DNA of 64,000 nucleotides from JAGXLC01 sp964461045 (GTDB taxonomy: Bacteria > Bacteroidota > Bacteroidia > Bacteroidales > UBA12077). Made by a program: the position numbers and the translations under genes. The stretch covers positions 62,001 to 126,000 of the forward strand of contig CAYWSJ010000001.1 in assembly GCA_964461045.1 (NCBI GenBank), written 5' to 3'. Below the pieces are notes generated by a model. That model did not search any database, had not been told where the DNA came from, and saw nothing but the letters and a program-made list of their open reading frames with translations. Shown here one piece after another: positions 46,518 to 55,254 of the stretch (the stretch's first letter is position 1; each line of letters starts with the position of its first letter).

Positions 46518-47414
46518 ATGGAATTAAAACAATTAAACGATTTAATTGACATAGCGAAAAGCAAAGAAACAAGAAGGCTGGCAGTAGCTGCAGCTGCTGA
46601 TAAAGCTGTTTTAAAAGCAGTTAAGGATGCAACTGAAAATAGCATTATAATTCCGGTTCTCGTTGGAAATACTGCTGAAATTGAAAAAATAGCAGAAGAA
46701 ATTGGGTTTAATGTAGGCAACTACGACATTTATAATGAACCAGACCCGGCAAACGCTTCCAGAAAAGCTGTAAGCCTCATCAGGGAAAAAAAGGCAGATA
46801 TTCTAATGAAAGGATTGGTTAGTACTGCCCCTTTATTAAAAGCTGTTCTAAATAAAGAGGAAGGTTTAAGAAAAGGGAGTACACTGAGTCATTTTGCCTT
46901 AATTGAATCACCTAATTACCACAAACTTTTTGGCGTAACAGATGCTGCTATGAACATAGCACCTGAATTTCATGAAAAAGTGGATATTCTGAATAATGCT
47001 GTTGACGTTTTCCACGGCTTAGGTAAAGAAAATCCGAAAGTTGCGGTTCTTGGACCACTGGAAGTAGTCAATCCTAAAATTGACTCAACAGCCCATGCCG
47101 CGATGCTGTCCAAAATGAACAATAGAGGCCAGATTAAAAACTGTCTTGTTGATGGACCTTTAGCTATGGATAATGCAGTATCAAAAGAAGCTGCAGAACA
47201 TAAAGGAATATACAGCGAAGTGGCTGGAGATGCTGATATTCTTATGACACCGGAATTAAACAGTGGAAACATACTTTACAAAACCCTCATGTTTATGGGT
47301 GGTTGTACATCTGCTGCTGTGATTATGGGAGCTAAGGTACCTGTAGTATTGACTTCCAGGGCAGATACAGAAAAAAGTAAAATGATGTCAATAGCGCTTG
47401 CTGCTGCTATGTAA
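46518..47414 (+). CDS. ptb: Phosphate butyryltransferase
   Basis: 298 residues, shorter than Pta and of the Ptb type. It converts butyryl-CoA (or a branched acyl-CoA) and phosphate to the acyl phosphate. RRLAVAAAADKAVLKAV, ADILMKGLVSTAPLLKAVL, LSHFALIE, VTDAAMNIAPE and VDGPLAMDNAVS are characteristic. Its position directly before butyrate kinase supports butyryl-CoA as the substrate; isobutyryl- and isovaleryl-CoA from amino acids are also possible. Confidence 0.93.
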   Translation: MELKQLNDLIDIAKSKETRRLAVAAAADKAVLKAVKDATENSIIIPVLVGNTAEIEKIAEEIGFNVGNYDIYNEPDPANASRKAVSLIREKKADILMKGLVSTAPLLKAVLNKEEGLRKGSTLSHFALIESPNYHKLFGVTDAAMNIAPEFHEKVDILNNAVDVFHGLGKENPKVAVLGPLEVVNPKIDSTAHAAMLSKMNNRGQIKNCLVDGPLAMDNAVSKEAAEHKGIYSEVAGDADILMTPELNSGNILYKTLMFMGGCTSAAVIMGAKVPVVLTSRADTEKSKMMSIALAAAM

Positions 47415-47440
47415 TTGTAAATAAATCAAAAATATACAAT

Positions 47441-48517
47441 ATGGATGAATACAGAATTTTAGCAATTAATCCTGGATCAACATCAACTAAAATAGCTGTT
47501 TTTCAGAATGCTAAATCAATTTTTCTGAAAAATATCAAACACACAGCAGAAAATCTTAAAGATTTTAAAAAGATTTCAGATCAGTTTCATTTCCGTAAAG
47601 ATGTAATTCTTAACGAATTGAATGAAGCAGACATTGAAATAGATCAGATTAATGCAGTAGTGGGAAGAGGAGGACTGGTTAAACCTATTCCTTCAGGGGT
47701 TTACGAAGTAAATGAGGCAATGAAGAAAGATCTTAAAGAGAGCCCGCTGGGTGAACATGCAAGTAACCTGGGTGGTTTAATAGCTGATGATATTGCTCAA
47801 TCGTTACCAAATGCCAGGGCTTTTATTGCCGATCCTGTTGTTGTTGATGAAATGCAGGAAGTAGCCAGAATTGCCGGACATCCTAAATTTAAGCGCCATT
47901 CTATTTTTCATGCTTTAAACCAAAAGGCTATAGCCAGAACTCATGCAAAATCCCAGGATAAAATATATGAGGACATGAACCTTATTGTTGCTCATCTGGG
48001 TGGTGGTATTTCTGTTGGGGCTCATGAAAAAGGAAATGTTATTGATGTAAATAATGCTCTCGACGGTGATGGCCCTTTTTCTCCTGAGCGTACTGGTACC
48101 CTCCCAGCCGGACAATTGGCCAAAATATGCTTCAGCGGAGATTATTCGCTTGATGAAGTTAAAAAAATGATAAAAGGAAATGGTGGCCTGGTTGCTTATC
48201 TTGGGACAAATGATGCCTATGAAGTCGAAATGATGGTGAAAGACGGAAATGAAAAGGCAAAACTGATCCAGGATGCGCTTTCTTACCAGGTAGCAAAAGA
48301 AATTGGATCTATGGCTACAGTTTTAAAAGGAAAGGTCGATGCAATTATTTTAACTGGCGGTATCGCTCATAATCCAATGCTGGTTGAATATGTCAGGGAA
48401 ATGGTGCAGTTTATTGCTCCGCTGCATGTTTATCCCGGAGAAGATGAAATGAAAGCGCTCGCCATGAATGGGTTAAGAGTCCTGAAGGGTGATACAAATC
48501 CCAAAAAATATGAATAA
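47441..48517 (+). CDS. buk: Butyrate kinase
   Basis: 358 residues of the acetokinase superfamily. LAINPGSTSTKIAVFQN, GRGGLVKPIPSGVYEVN, SIFHALNQKAIAR, VAHLGGGISVGAHEKG and DGPFSPERTGTLPAGQL identify butyrate (branched-chain acid) kinase, which makes ATP from butyryl phosphate. Last gene of the operon, closed by a strong terminator. With ptb it provides the kinase route to butyrate, in contrast to the CoA-transferase route. Confidence 0.96.
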   Translation: MDEYRILAINPGSTSTKIAVFQNAKSIFLKNIKHTAENLKDFKKISDQFHFRKDVILNELNEADIEIDQINAVVGRGGLVKPIPSGVYEVNEAMKKDLKESPLGEHASNLGGLIADDIAQSLPNARAFIADPVVVDEMQEVARIAGHPKFKRHSIFHALNQKAIARTHAKSQDKIYEDMNLIVAHLGGGISVGAHEKGNVIDVNNALDGDGPFSPERTGTLPAGQLAKICFSGDYSLDEVKKMIKGNGGLVAYLGTNDAYEVEMMVKDGNEKAKLIQDALSYQVAKEIGSMATVLKGKVDAIILTGGIAHNPMLVEYVREMVQFIAPLHVYPGEDEMKALAMNGLRVLKGDTNPKKYE

Positions 48518-48536
48518 TCATTGTTATATCTTAATC

Positions 48537-48568
48537 AAAAAGCCTCCCTGTTTCCGGGAGGCTTTTTT
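48537..48568. terminator. Bidirectional terminator between buk and the SDR gene
   Basis: AGCCTCCC (48541-48548) pairs with GGGAGGCT (48556-48563), with A's before and T's after, so it works on both strands for the convergent genes. Confidence 0.92.
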
Positions 48569-48569
48569 A

Positions 48570-49280
48570 TTAGTTTTTTAATGAAACGGGAATTATTTGT
48601 CCGTTGAAGTATTTCCACCCTTCGGTTGCAAAATTTGCTATATATTCAGCAATTTCACCGGGTTTTAAAGTGGCTTTACCATCAGGAAAAGCTTCACGAA
48701 ACATACGGGTATCTACAGCACCCAAAGCCAGGTAATTTACATGTATTCCGTTGCTGTTTAATTCTTTTGGAAGTATTTCAGATAAAATAGCTAAGGCTCC
48801 TTTGGCAGAAGTGTAAGCAGTCATCCCGCTATATTTTTCAGTTCTGTTTATTCCTCCCATTGTACCAATATTTACAATATGTTTCACTGAAGAAACTGAT
48901 AATAAATCAACACATCCTTTTATGAGTTCAATTGGAGAAAATACATTAATCTTATAATGTTTTAAGGTTTCTTCATAAGATAAGTCCTTAAAAGATACAT
49001 TTTTTAAATACCCGGCATTATTAATTAAAATATCCAGGGATGTCAGCTTTCTTTTGAGAAAATCTATAACCTGTGTTCTCAATAATTCCGGGGTTTCTAA
49101 ATCAAAGGGTAAAGGAATGATTTCAGAGTTCGGATATTTTTTCTCACAATCATCTTTCAATTTAAATAATTTGTCCTTGCTTCTTGCAATGGCAAATATT
49201 CGGTTATTACCTGCTTTTGCAAATAATTTGACCACTGCTTCGCCTATTCCTTTACTTGCACCTGTCACAATAATATTCAT
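48570..49280 (-). CDS. Short-chain dehydrogenase/reductase
   Basis: 236 residues, classical SDR: cofactor motif TGASKGIG at 6-13, NNAG, and the active-site Tyr/Lys in TAYTSAKGA, preceded by NIGTMGG in place of the usual Ser-rich strand. The glycine-rich motif followed by IARS suggests NADPH. Substrate unknown; similar proteins act on ketones or in lipid or cofactor metabolism. Divergent from the small outer-membrane protein gene. Confidence 0.88.
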   Translation of the reverse strand: MNIIVTGASKGIGEAVVKLFAKAGNNRIFAIARSKDKLFKLKDDCEKKYPNSEIIPLPFDLETPELLRTQVIDFLKRKLTSLDILINNAGYLKNVSFKDLSYEETLKHYKINVFSPIELIKGCVDLLSVSSVKHIVNIGTMGGINRTEKYSGMTAYTSAKGALAILSEILPKELNSNGIHVNYLALGAVDTRMFREAFPDGKATLKPGEIAEYIANFATEGWKYFNGQIIPVSLKN

Positions 49281-49294
49281 ACTAAATAAGTTTA

Positions 49295-49328
49295 TTTGAG
49301 TAAATGAATCGAATGTTTTTTATTTTTG
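49295..49328 (+). promoter_or_regulatory. Promoter for the outer-membrane protein gene
   Basis: TTTG (49295-49298), 22 bp, then TATTTTTG (49321-49328), 21 bp before the ATG at 49350. Confidence 0.5.
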
Positions 49329-49349
49329 TAAATATAAAAAAGAAATAAT

Positions 49350-49949
49350 ATGATACGTTCAATATTACCATGGTTGCTGTTTTTGTTAATTTCAGTGATA
49401 TCATTGCCGGCTTCCGGACAAAATAAAGATAAAGAAAAGAATAATGAAAAAGATAAAAAGGAAAGAAGAATCTTTTTTGGAGGAAGCTTATGGGCACAGA
49501 TTTCAGGAGGCGTAACACAGGTTCAGGTATCACCAATTGTAGGGTATCATATAACCCCGAGAATGGATATGGGATTAGGGGCGAAATATATGTTTTATCA
49601 CAGCCGGTTGCAATACTCAAAAAACTACTCTTCGCATATATACGGTGGTTCACTTTTTCACAGGTACAAGCTTGTTCAGGACCTGAATAAAATTTTACCC
49701 TTTGATTTCCGGGGAAAAATAATAACACACCTTGAATATGAAGGCCTGAGCATGCCTTCTGAACTAAACCTGTTAACTGCAACCTCATCAAATCGTTTCT
49801 GGATAAATCATTACTGGGTTGGAGGAGGGCTTCAACAAAAAATCGGAAAAAGAGCAGCACTAAGCATTCTGATTCTTTATAACCTTAATGAAGATGAAAC
49901 ATCTCCATACACAAACAATCCGAGTTTGAGAATTGGTTTCACTTTTTAG
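49350..49949 (+). CDS. Small outer-membrane beta-barrel-like protein
   Basis: 199 residues. Signal peptide (1-23, cleavage near ASGQ), a Lys/Glu-rich linker, then alternating strands rich in Gly and aromatics (FFGGSLWAQISGGVTQVQV, MDMGLGAKYMFYHS, YGGSLFHRYKLV) and a final strand LRIGFTF ending in Phe, the typical C-terminal outer-membrane insertion signal. Likely an 8-strand barrel of unknown role. It ends near the assembly gap. Confidence 0.75.
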   Translation: MIRSILPWLLFLLISVISLPASGQNKDKEKNNEKDKKERRIFFGGSLWAQISGGVTQVQVSPIVGYHITPRMDMGLGAKYMFYHSRLQYSKNYSSHIYGGSLFHRYKLVQDLNKILPFDFRGKIITHLEYEGLSMPSELNLLTATSSNRFWINHYWVGGGLQQKIGKRAALSILILYNLNEDETSPYTNNPSLRIGFTF

Positions 49950-49992
49950 AAAAAATGCAAAGAAATTTTTCGAAAAACTGGAATAAATTACT

Positions 49993-50202
49993 CTAAATTG
50001 CCTAAGAAATAATGTTTTCCTTTTTTAGAGTTTTATAAACAAGAAGANNNNNNNNNNNNNNNNNNNNNNNNNNNNNNNNNNNNNNNNNNNNNNNNNNNNN
50101 NNNNNNNNNNNNNNNNNNNNNNNNNNNNNNNNNNNNNNNNNNNNNNNCTAAATTGCCTAAGAAATAATGTTTTCCTTTTTTAGAGTTTTATAAACAAGAA
50201 GA
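49993..50202. other. Assembly gap: 100 Ns flanked by identical 55-bp ends
   Basis: Ns occupy 50048-50147. The 55 bases before them (49993-50047) are identical to the 55 bases after them (50148-50202). This is what results when two contigs that overlap by one k-mer are joined with a fixed 100-N spacer. The true sequence probably has one copy and no gap, which would place the stop of the MATE gene about 52 bp from the stop of the barrel gene. Confidence 0.93.
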
Positions 50203-51506
50203 GAAGCAATTAGTGCAGCCGTGAAATCTGCAATGGGAAAAGCATACCAAACACCGTCAAGTCCGAGATTCCCTATTTTCGGTAAAACCAGAATAAGGGG
50301 TACAATTAACAGGACCCATCGCTGAATTGCAAGAATAAAAGCTGACTTTGCTTTTCCCATAGCCTGGTGAACACCCATCGTGCAAGTTGCTATTCCCATG
50401 AGCCACATCATCGAAATAATTATTCTTAATGCTCTTGGTCCGTGCTCCAGCAAAGTTGCCTCATTAGTAAAAAGGGCAAATACCTCTTTTGAAAATACCA
50501 TAAAAAGTACTACGGCAATTATTCCGTAAATCAGAGAGTAACTATAACCCAGTTTAATAGTCTTAACAATCCTATCCCGCTTATCTGCTCCGTAATTATA
50601 GCCAACTATTGGCAACATACCCTGGTTTAATCCAAAAAGAGGCATGCCTAAAAACAAAGTGATTTTATAAATAATTCCAAATATTGCAATGGCCATATCT
50701 CCACCGAGACTTCCCAGTGTATGATTCAGCACTACATTTGCTACACTACTTGAAGAGCGCATTCCAAAACCTGATAACCCAACAGAGACTGTAGGTTTAA
50801 GTATATGTTTCTGAATCCTGAGTTTCTGAAATGAAAAAGATATGATGCTTTTCCTTTGTAAAAAGTAAATAACCAGATAAATGAGGGTAGCAAATTTCCC
50901 GGCAATTGTTGCAATGGCTGCACCTCTAATTCCCATCTGCAAAGGAAAGATAAGAATATAATCAAGAATAACATTTAGTAAAATTCCTATGAGCATAGCA
51001 TTCATTGCATCCCGGGCATTTCCTTCAGCCCTTAAATAATTACTTGTACTAACACAAAATGGAAACCATAACATTCCTATAAATATAATTTTCCCAAACC
51101 TATGCGCATAAGGCAAAATAGTTTCTGTAGCTCCAAACCCTCTCAGAATAGGATCTGTAAACATTAAGCCTATAAAACTGAAGAAAAAGCCAACCAGAAT
51201 GATCATTAAAAATCCATTCCCGGCAATTTTATTCACTTCTTCAGTTTTTCCTCTTCCCAGTTGCCTGGATATTAAAGTGGAAGTACCTATACCAATCAGA
51301 TGGGCAAAAGAGGAAACAATGGCCATGATTGGAAGAACAATAGCAACCGCAGCTATGCCAAGGGAGCCAACTCCCTTTCCGACAAAAATAGTATCAACTA
51401 TGTTATATAAAGCATTGGCAAACATGGCAATCATCGATGGAAACGATAATCGCAAGAGTAGCTTTTGTATTTTCGTATTTCCAAGATGTTCATGCGATTC
51501 AGCCAT
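50157..51506 (-). CDS. MATE-family efflux transporter
   Basis: 449 residues, about 12 hydrophobic segments in two similar halves. LPFPS-like LSFPSMIAMFANALYNIVDTIFVGKGVG at the start (two adjacent stretches), LGRGKTEEVNKIAGNG after TM2 and GLNQGMLPIVGYNYGA in the second half are MATE hallmarks. It exports cationic drugs or toxic compounds with sodium or proton antiport. Its last codons lie in the duplicated sequence beside the gap, so the stop is reliable from either copy. Preceded by the CPBP protease gene, 21 bp upstream. Confidence 0.93.
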   Translation of the reverse strand: MAESHEHLGNTKIQKLLLRLSFPSMIAMFANALYNIVDTIFVGKGVGSLGIAAVAIVLPIMAIVSSFAHLIGIGTSTLISRQLGRGKTEEVNKIAGNGFLMIILVGFFFSFIGLMFTDPILRGFGATETILPYAHRFGKIIFIGMLWFPFCVSTSNYLRAEGNARDAMNAMLIGILLNVILDYILIFPLQMGIRGAAIATIAGKFATLIYLVIYFLQRKSIISFSFQKLRIQKHILKPTVSVGLSGFGMRSSSSVANVVLNHTLGSLGGDMAIAIFGIIYKITLFLGMPLFGLNQGMLPIVGYNYGADKRDRIVKTIKLGYSYSLIYGIIAVVLFMVFSKEVFALFTNEATLLEHGPRALRIIISMMWLMGIATCTMGVHQAMGKAKSAFILAIQRWVLLIVPLILVLPKIGNLGLDGVWYAFPIADFTAALIASLLVYKTLKKENIIS

Positions 51507-51527
51507 GTCCTGAAAAATTTACAGGTT

Positions 51528-52277
51528 TTAGTTCTTCTTTTCCTGGGGAAGTCTTTTTTTCTGCCATATAATAAGAATAAAAACAAATAGTGGAAGTGAA
51601 ATCCCCAGGAAGATAAGTTTTTCGCCTGAGTCAAGTCCGTCCCGAATGACAGAATTCATCATTACAACATTTATCAACATGTGGAATCCTGCCGCTGCAA
51701 GTACAGATTTTGAATGTTCTACAACCTTTGCAAGGCCCCAGCTTCCTAGTGTTAATATTCCGAAAAATATTAAATTGTTTAATATTCCTGGTTCATGAAG
51801 AAAAGAAAGATGCCATAAGTACCATAAAAAACCAGTAATTAGTATTCGTTTCCATTCCTTTAAGTTTCCCAGTTCATCATGTAAATATCCCCGCCAGCCA
51901 ATTTCTTCAAAATAACAATAAATCAAAGTACTTAATGCACTTATCAAGCCATAGAAATGAATGTTTATTCCTTCCGAATTTTCAACACCTGTGACTGTAA
52001 GTAAAATCAAAGGAATTAAAATTATAATAATACTCCACTTTGCAGATGTACCAAAAATTGAATACTGAGTTTTTCTTTCTTTTCTAAGCCAGTATAATGA
52101 TAAAATTGCACCTATAAATACACCAACTGATTGTAAAAAGCCGAAAAGGGTTACAACTGCATCCGGAAGACCATCTTCCAGCTTTTCCAATCCCAGCAAA
52201 TGAAATCTGAAAATATTTGATATACTGATTGCCAAAAGATAAAAAACAAAAATTCTGATCAGGGCTTTTCTTTTCAT
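51528..52277 (-). CDS. CPBP-family intramembrane metalloprotease
   Basis: 249 residues with about 7-8 membrane helices. Motif 1 EEIGWRGYL, motif 2 WYLWHLSFLHE (His) and motif 3 GFHMLINVV (His) are the metal and catalytic residues of the CAAX-like (Abi/Rce1) family. Bacterial members cleave within membranes; substrates are mostly unknown, some give bacteriocin immunity. Probably co-transcribed with the MATE transporter (21 bp gap). Confidence 0.9.
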   Translation of the reverse strand: MKRKALIRIFVFYLLAISISNIFRFHLLGLEKLEDGLPDAVVTLFGFLQSVGVFIGAILSLYWLRKERKTQYSIFGTSAKWSIIIILIPLILLTVTGVENSEGINIHFYGLISALSTLIYCYFEEIGWRGYLHDELGNLKEWKRILITGFLWYLWHLSFLHEPGILNNLIFFGILTLGSWGLAKVVEHSKSVLAAAGFHMLINVVMMNSVIRDGLDSGEKLIFLGISLPLFVFILIIWQKKRLPQEKKN

Positions 52278-52407
52278 TACTTAATGGGTTTAAGATGACA
52301 GGTTGCAAAGATAAGAATGTATTCGAAGTAAATAAATTTTTTGTAAGATTTAACCAAACCTGGAAGTAAACAACGCTAATAAAAGTAGAGAGGTTGTAAA
52401 ATAAATG

Positions 52408-52481
52408 AGCCGATGAAGGGATTCGAACCCTTGGCCTGCTAATTACGAATCAGCTACTCTGACCAACTGAGCTACATCGGC
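52408..52481 (-). tRNA. tRNA-Thr (anticodon CGT)
   Basis: Folds as a full cloverleaf on the minus strand: acceptor GCCGATG/CATCGGC, D arm GCTC..GAGT, anticodon stem GCTGA/TTAGC with loop TTCGTAA (anticodon CGT, reading ACG), T arm AAGGG-TTCGAAT-CCCTT. The discriminator is T and CCA is not encoded. It lies 5 bp after the end of ribH on the same strand. Confidence 0.95.
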
Positions 52482-52486
52482 CAATT

Positions 52487-52984
52487 TTATTTCTTTTCAA
52501 GTTCATTTTTCATAGATGCCATTTTAATAGCAGCTATGGCAGCTTCATCTCCTTTGTTCCCGTGTTTTCCCCCTGCGCGGTCTTTTGCTTGCTGCTGATT
52601 ATCAGTAGTAAGCACACCAAAGATAAAAGGTTTGTTATACTTTATGTTCAAATCAGTAATGCCCTGTGTTACACTGTGACAAACAAAATCAAAGTGTCTT
52701 GTTTCTCCTTGTATAACACATCCAAGACAAATAACGGCATCTACATCGGTGTTTTCAGCAACAAGTTGAGCCCCTAATGTCAGTTCTATGCTTCCGGGAA
52801 CTCTTTTAATGATTATATTATCCTCCTTGGTTCCATGTTCCAGGAGAGTATTTAAAGCGCCTTTTTCGAGGGCTCCTGTAATCTCTTCATTCCATTCTGC
52901 CACAACAATCCCGAATTTTAGAGAATCCGCGGCAGGTATTTCATCTTTATTATAGTCTGATAGGTTTTTAAGTGTTGTTGCCAT
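52487..52984 (-). CDS. ribH: 6,7-dimethyl-8-ribityllumazine synthase
   Basis: 165 residues, normal length. Penultimate step of riboflavin synthesis, condensing the pyrimidine diamine with dihydroxybutanone phosphate. FGIVVAEWNEEITGALEKGA, RVPGSIELTLGAQ, CLGCVIQGETRHFDFVCH (His) and FGVLTTDNQQQA with RAGG are present. Follows the TPR membrane protein gene, with a terminator between. No FMN riboswitch was seen upstream. Confidence 0.97.
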   Translation of the reverse strand: MATTLKNLSDYNKDEIPAADSLKFGIVVAEWNEEITGALEKGALNTLLEHGTKEDNIIIKRVPGSIELTLGAQLVAENTDVDAVICLGCVIQGETRHFDFVCHSVTQGITDLNIKYNKPFIFGVLTTDNQQQAKDRAGGKHGNKGDEAAIAAIKMASMKNELEKK

Positions 52985-52999
52985 AAAATCAAATTATAT

Positions 53000-53023
53000 A
53001 AAAAATCCCGGAAAAACCGGGAT
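53000..53023 (-). terminator. Terminator after the TPR membrane protein gene
   Basis: ATCCCGG (53005-53011), loop of five A's, CCGGGAT (53017-53023). On the minus strand a T-run follows. Confidence 0.85.
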
Positions 53024-53031
53024 ATTAATTT

Positions 53032-53724
53032 TTATTTTTTAGCCAGTACCTGAAGCCTGGCTATATTTTTATCAGCGTCCTGACTTTGATTTGAATTCGG
53101 AAATTCACGTTTTATTTTTTCGTAAAGCTCAATGGCATTTTCATATTCACCAAGTTCTTCGTAGGCAAAAGCAGCTTTGTCCATAAAATACGGACGTGTA
53201 TACTGGTTATCATCTGCTTTATAAGCTTTGATATAATAATCCAGCGCTTTTTCTACATCATTCTTTTCCATATAAGCATTGCCCAGGCTACCATATTTTT
53301 TGGGTTCAATTATTTTATCATCTGCATCAAATTCTTTAAGATGTTCAATGGATTTATCATACTGTCCAAGATGAAGGTAACTGACTCCTGCATAAAAATG
53401 AGCAAGATTGGCAGATTTGGTAATTTTATATTCATCAATAATATCTATTAATCCCAGGTAATTTCCATCTCCATTAACAGCCAGATTAAAAGAGTCTTGC
53501 CGGAAGTATTGCTCTGCACGAAACATCTGATTTTTGGCTTCCCGTTCCATAGGCTTCAGATAATAACTCCTAAAGAGTAGATATCCTCCTACAATAATTA
53601 CAATAGCCAAAACCACGGTTGTCAATATCTTCTGGTTGTTTTCAATAAACTGTTCTGAACGTGATAATGCCGATTCTATCGATTCAAACTGATCAGGTTG
53701 GGCATCTTTTTTCTTTTTACTCAT
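53032..53724 (-). CDS. Single-pass membrane TPR protein (YfgM-like)
   Basis: 230 residues: a charged cytosolic N-terminus, one transmembrane helix (about 34-52, ILTTVVLAIVIIVGGYLLF), then TPR units (HFYAGVSYLHLGQYDKSIEHL, GSLGNAYMEKNDVEKALDYY, FAYEELGEYENAIELYEKI). The arrangement resembles YfgM, which associates with the Sec translocon and periplasmic chaperones. A role in protein export is an analogy only. Own promoter 29 bp upstream. Confidence 0.8.
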   Translation of the reverse strand: MSKKKKDAQPDQFESIESALSRSEQFIENNQKILTTVVLAIVIIVGGYLLFRSYYLKPMEREAKNQMFRAEQYFRQDSFNLAVNGDGNYLGLIDIIDEYKITKSANLAHFYAGVSYLHLGQYDKSIEHLKEFDADDKIIEPKKYGSLGNAYMEKNDVEKALDYYIKAYKADDNQYTRPYFMDKAAFAYEELGEYENAIELYEKIKREFPNSNQSQDADKNIARLQVLAKK

Positions 53725-53752
53725 TTTATTTCTGTTTTAATTTTTCGAACTG

Positions 53753-53760
53753 CAAAAGTA
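53753..53760 (-). promoter_or_regulatory. Putative -7 element for the TPR membrane protein gene
   Basis: Minus-strand TACTTTTG, exact TAnnTTTG, 28 bp before the ATG. Confidence 0.45.
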
Positions 53761-53854
53761 AATCATTTGATATTTAATCGGAAATATTTCACAGCAAAAT
53801 TATTCATATTTTATTTAAAAAAATTGTTTCTTTGAATGATTAATTAAAAACAAT

Positions 53855-54991
53855 ATGTATTTAAATAAATTATCACTTACTAATTATAAGAATTACAGAG
53901 AGTTATCCCTTGATCTCTCTGCAAAAATAAATTCTTTTGTAGGTCAGAATGGGGTAGGAAAAACAAATTTACTGGATGCCATTTATTATTTATCCATGAC
54001 AAAAAGCTACCTGAATCCTATAGATCATTTAAATATTCATTACAATGAAGAGTTTGCAATTTTGCAGGGGGAGTTTATACGACTGGAAAAGCAGGAAAAA
54101 ATATATTGCAGTCTTGAAAAAAACAAAAAAAAACGAATAAAAAGAAACAAAAAAGATTACAAAAAATTATCAACACACATAGGATTATTGCCGGTTGTTA
54201 TGATCTCTCCGACTGATAGCAATCTGATTCTTGGAGGGAGTGAAGAAAGACGAAAATACATGGACAGAGTTATCTCCCAGTTTGATAAAGAATATCTGAA
54301 TGCCCTGATAAATTATAACAGGGCCTTAAACCAAAGAAACCAACTGCTGAAAGATTTTGCCAGGAGAAATTACTTTGACGCTGAATCACTTGATATTTGG
54401 GATGAACAATTGATAACCCTGGGCAATATTATTTATCAGAAACGAAGTTATTTTACCGAGGAGCTGGTTCCTGTCTTTCAGAATTTCTACAAATCTATAA
54501 GCAACAATAAAGAACAGGTGACACTGGAGTATTATTCTCCTTTATCAAAAGATTCATTTCGAAAGCTGCTGACAGATTCTATTGAAAAAGACCGTGTTAT
54601 GCAACACAGCACAATAGGAACTCATAAAGATGATTTGCTGTTGAAGATAGACGATCATTCTATAAAAAAATCCGGCTCCCAGGGACAACAAAAAACTTTT
54701 CTCGTGTCTCTCAAGTTTGCTCAATATAACTTTATGAAAAGGATAAAAGAGTTTAATCCTATCTTGTTACTGGATGATATTTTTGATAAATTTGATAAAT
54801 CCAGAGTGGAAAAAATAATCGGTCTTGTTTCTGATAATAATTTTGGACAGATTTTCATTACAGATACAAGTGAAACGCGCCTTATAAATTTATTAGATGA
54901 TAAAGGGATTAACTATAAACTGTTTTTGATAGAAAAAAAGGAAGGTAATACACAGGTTCATGAGAAAAAAGAACACACAAAAGATCAATGA
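53855..54991 (+). CDS. recF: DNA repair and recombination protein RecF
   Basis: 378 residues. RecF binds gapped DNA with RecR/RecO to load RecA. Walker A GQNGVGKT (30-37), signature SQGQQKTF and Walker B ILLLDDIFDKFD are intact, and the N-terminal LTNYKNYRELSLDL is typical. Not in the classical dnaA-dnaN-recF cluster; the downstream DUF721 gene overlaps its end by 32 bp, a common arrangement in Bacteroidota. Confidence 0.96.
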   Translation: MYLNKLSLTNYKNYRELSLDLSAKINSFVGQNGVGKTNLLDAIYYLSMTKSYLNPIDHLNIHYNEEFAILQGEFIRLEKQEKIYCSLEKNKKKRIKRNKKDYKKLSTHIGLLPVVMISPTDSNLILGGSEERRKYMDRVISQFDKEYLNALINYNRALNQRNQLLKDFARRNYFDAESLDIWDEQLITLGNIIYQKRSYFTEELVPVFQNFYKSISNNKEQVTLEYYSPLSKDSFRKLLTDSIEKDRVMQHSTIGTHKDDLLLKIDDHSIKKSGSQGQQKTFLVSLKFAQYNFMKRIKEFNPILLLDDIFDKFDKSRVEKIIGLVSDNNFGQIFITDTSETRLINLLDDKGINYKLFLIEKKEGNTQVHEKKEHTKDQ

Positions 54992-55250
54992 AGTAATTAA
55001 CAATTATCTCAAAGAATTTGATATTGAAGATAAGATGAAAGAAACCAGGTTGATTCGTTCCTGGGAACAAATAGTCGGAAAATTGATCGCAAATAAAACG
55101 GAAAAAAAATTCATTAAAAACCGTAAGCTTTTCGTTTACCTGAACTCCTCAATTGCCCGAAATGAATTAATGATGCTCAAAGATTCACTCATCCGGGAAT
55201 TAAATAAAAAAGCCGGAGATGATGTAATAGACGATATTGTTCTAAAGTGA
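54960..55250 (+). CDS. DUF721 (DciA-like) protein
   Basis: 96 residues. RLIRSWEQIVGKLIANKT and KLFVYLNSSIARNELMMLKDSLI are the DUF721 core, a KH-like fold. DciA, the DUF721 protein of many bacteria, loads the replicative helicase DnaB. This is a minimal single-domain version. It overlaps recF by 32 bp in another frame, so the two are translationally coupled, which links helicase loading and gap repair. Ends 4 bp before the convergent ndk. Confidence 0.85.
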   Translation: MRKKNTQKINEVINNYLKEFDIEDKMKETRLIRSWEQIVGKLIANKTEKKFIKNRKLFVYLNSSIARNELMMLKDSLIRELNKKAGDDVIDDIVLK

Positions 55251-55254
55251 ACCT

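Noticed and set aside
49282..49860. 192-codon minus-strand ORF opposite the small outer-membrane protein gene
   Set aside because: The plus-strand frame has a signal peptide, barrel-like strands ending in Phe and a well-placed promoter; the antisense product has no recognisable features.
49993..50202. 55-bp direct repeat as a genuine repeat or attachment site
   Set aside because: It abuts a 100-N spacer exactly on both sides, and includes the end of the MATE gene, so it is an assembly overlap.
52985..53031. FMN riboswitch upstream of ribH
   Set aside because: The 47-bp region holds only the terminator of the preceding gene; it is far too short for an FMN aptamer.
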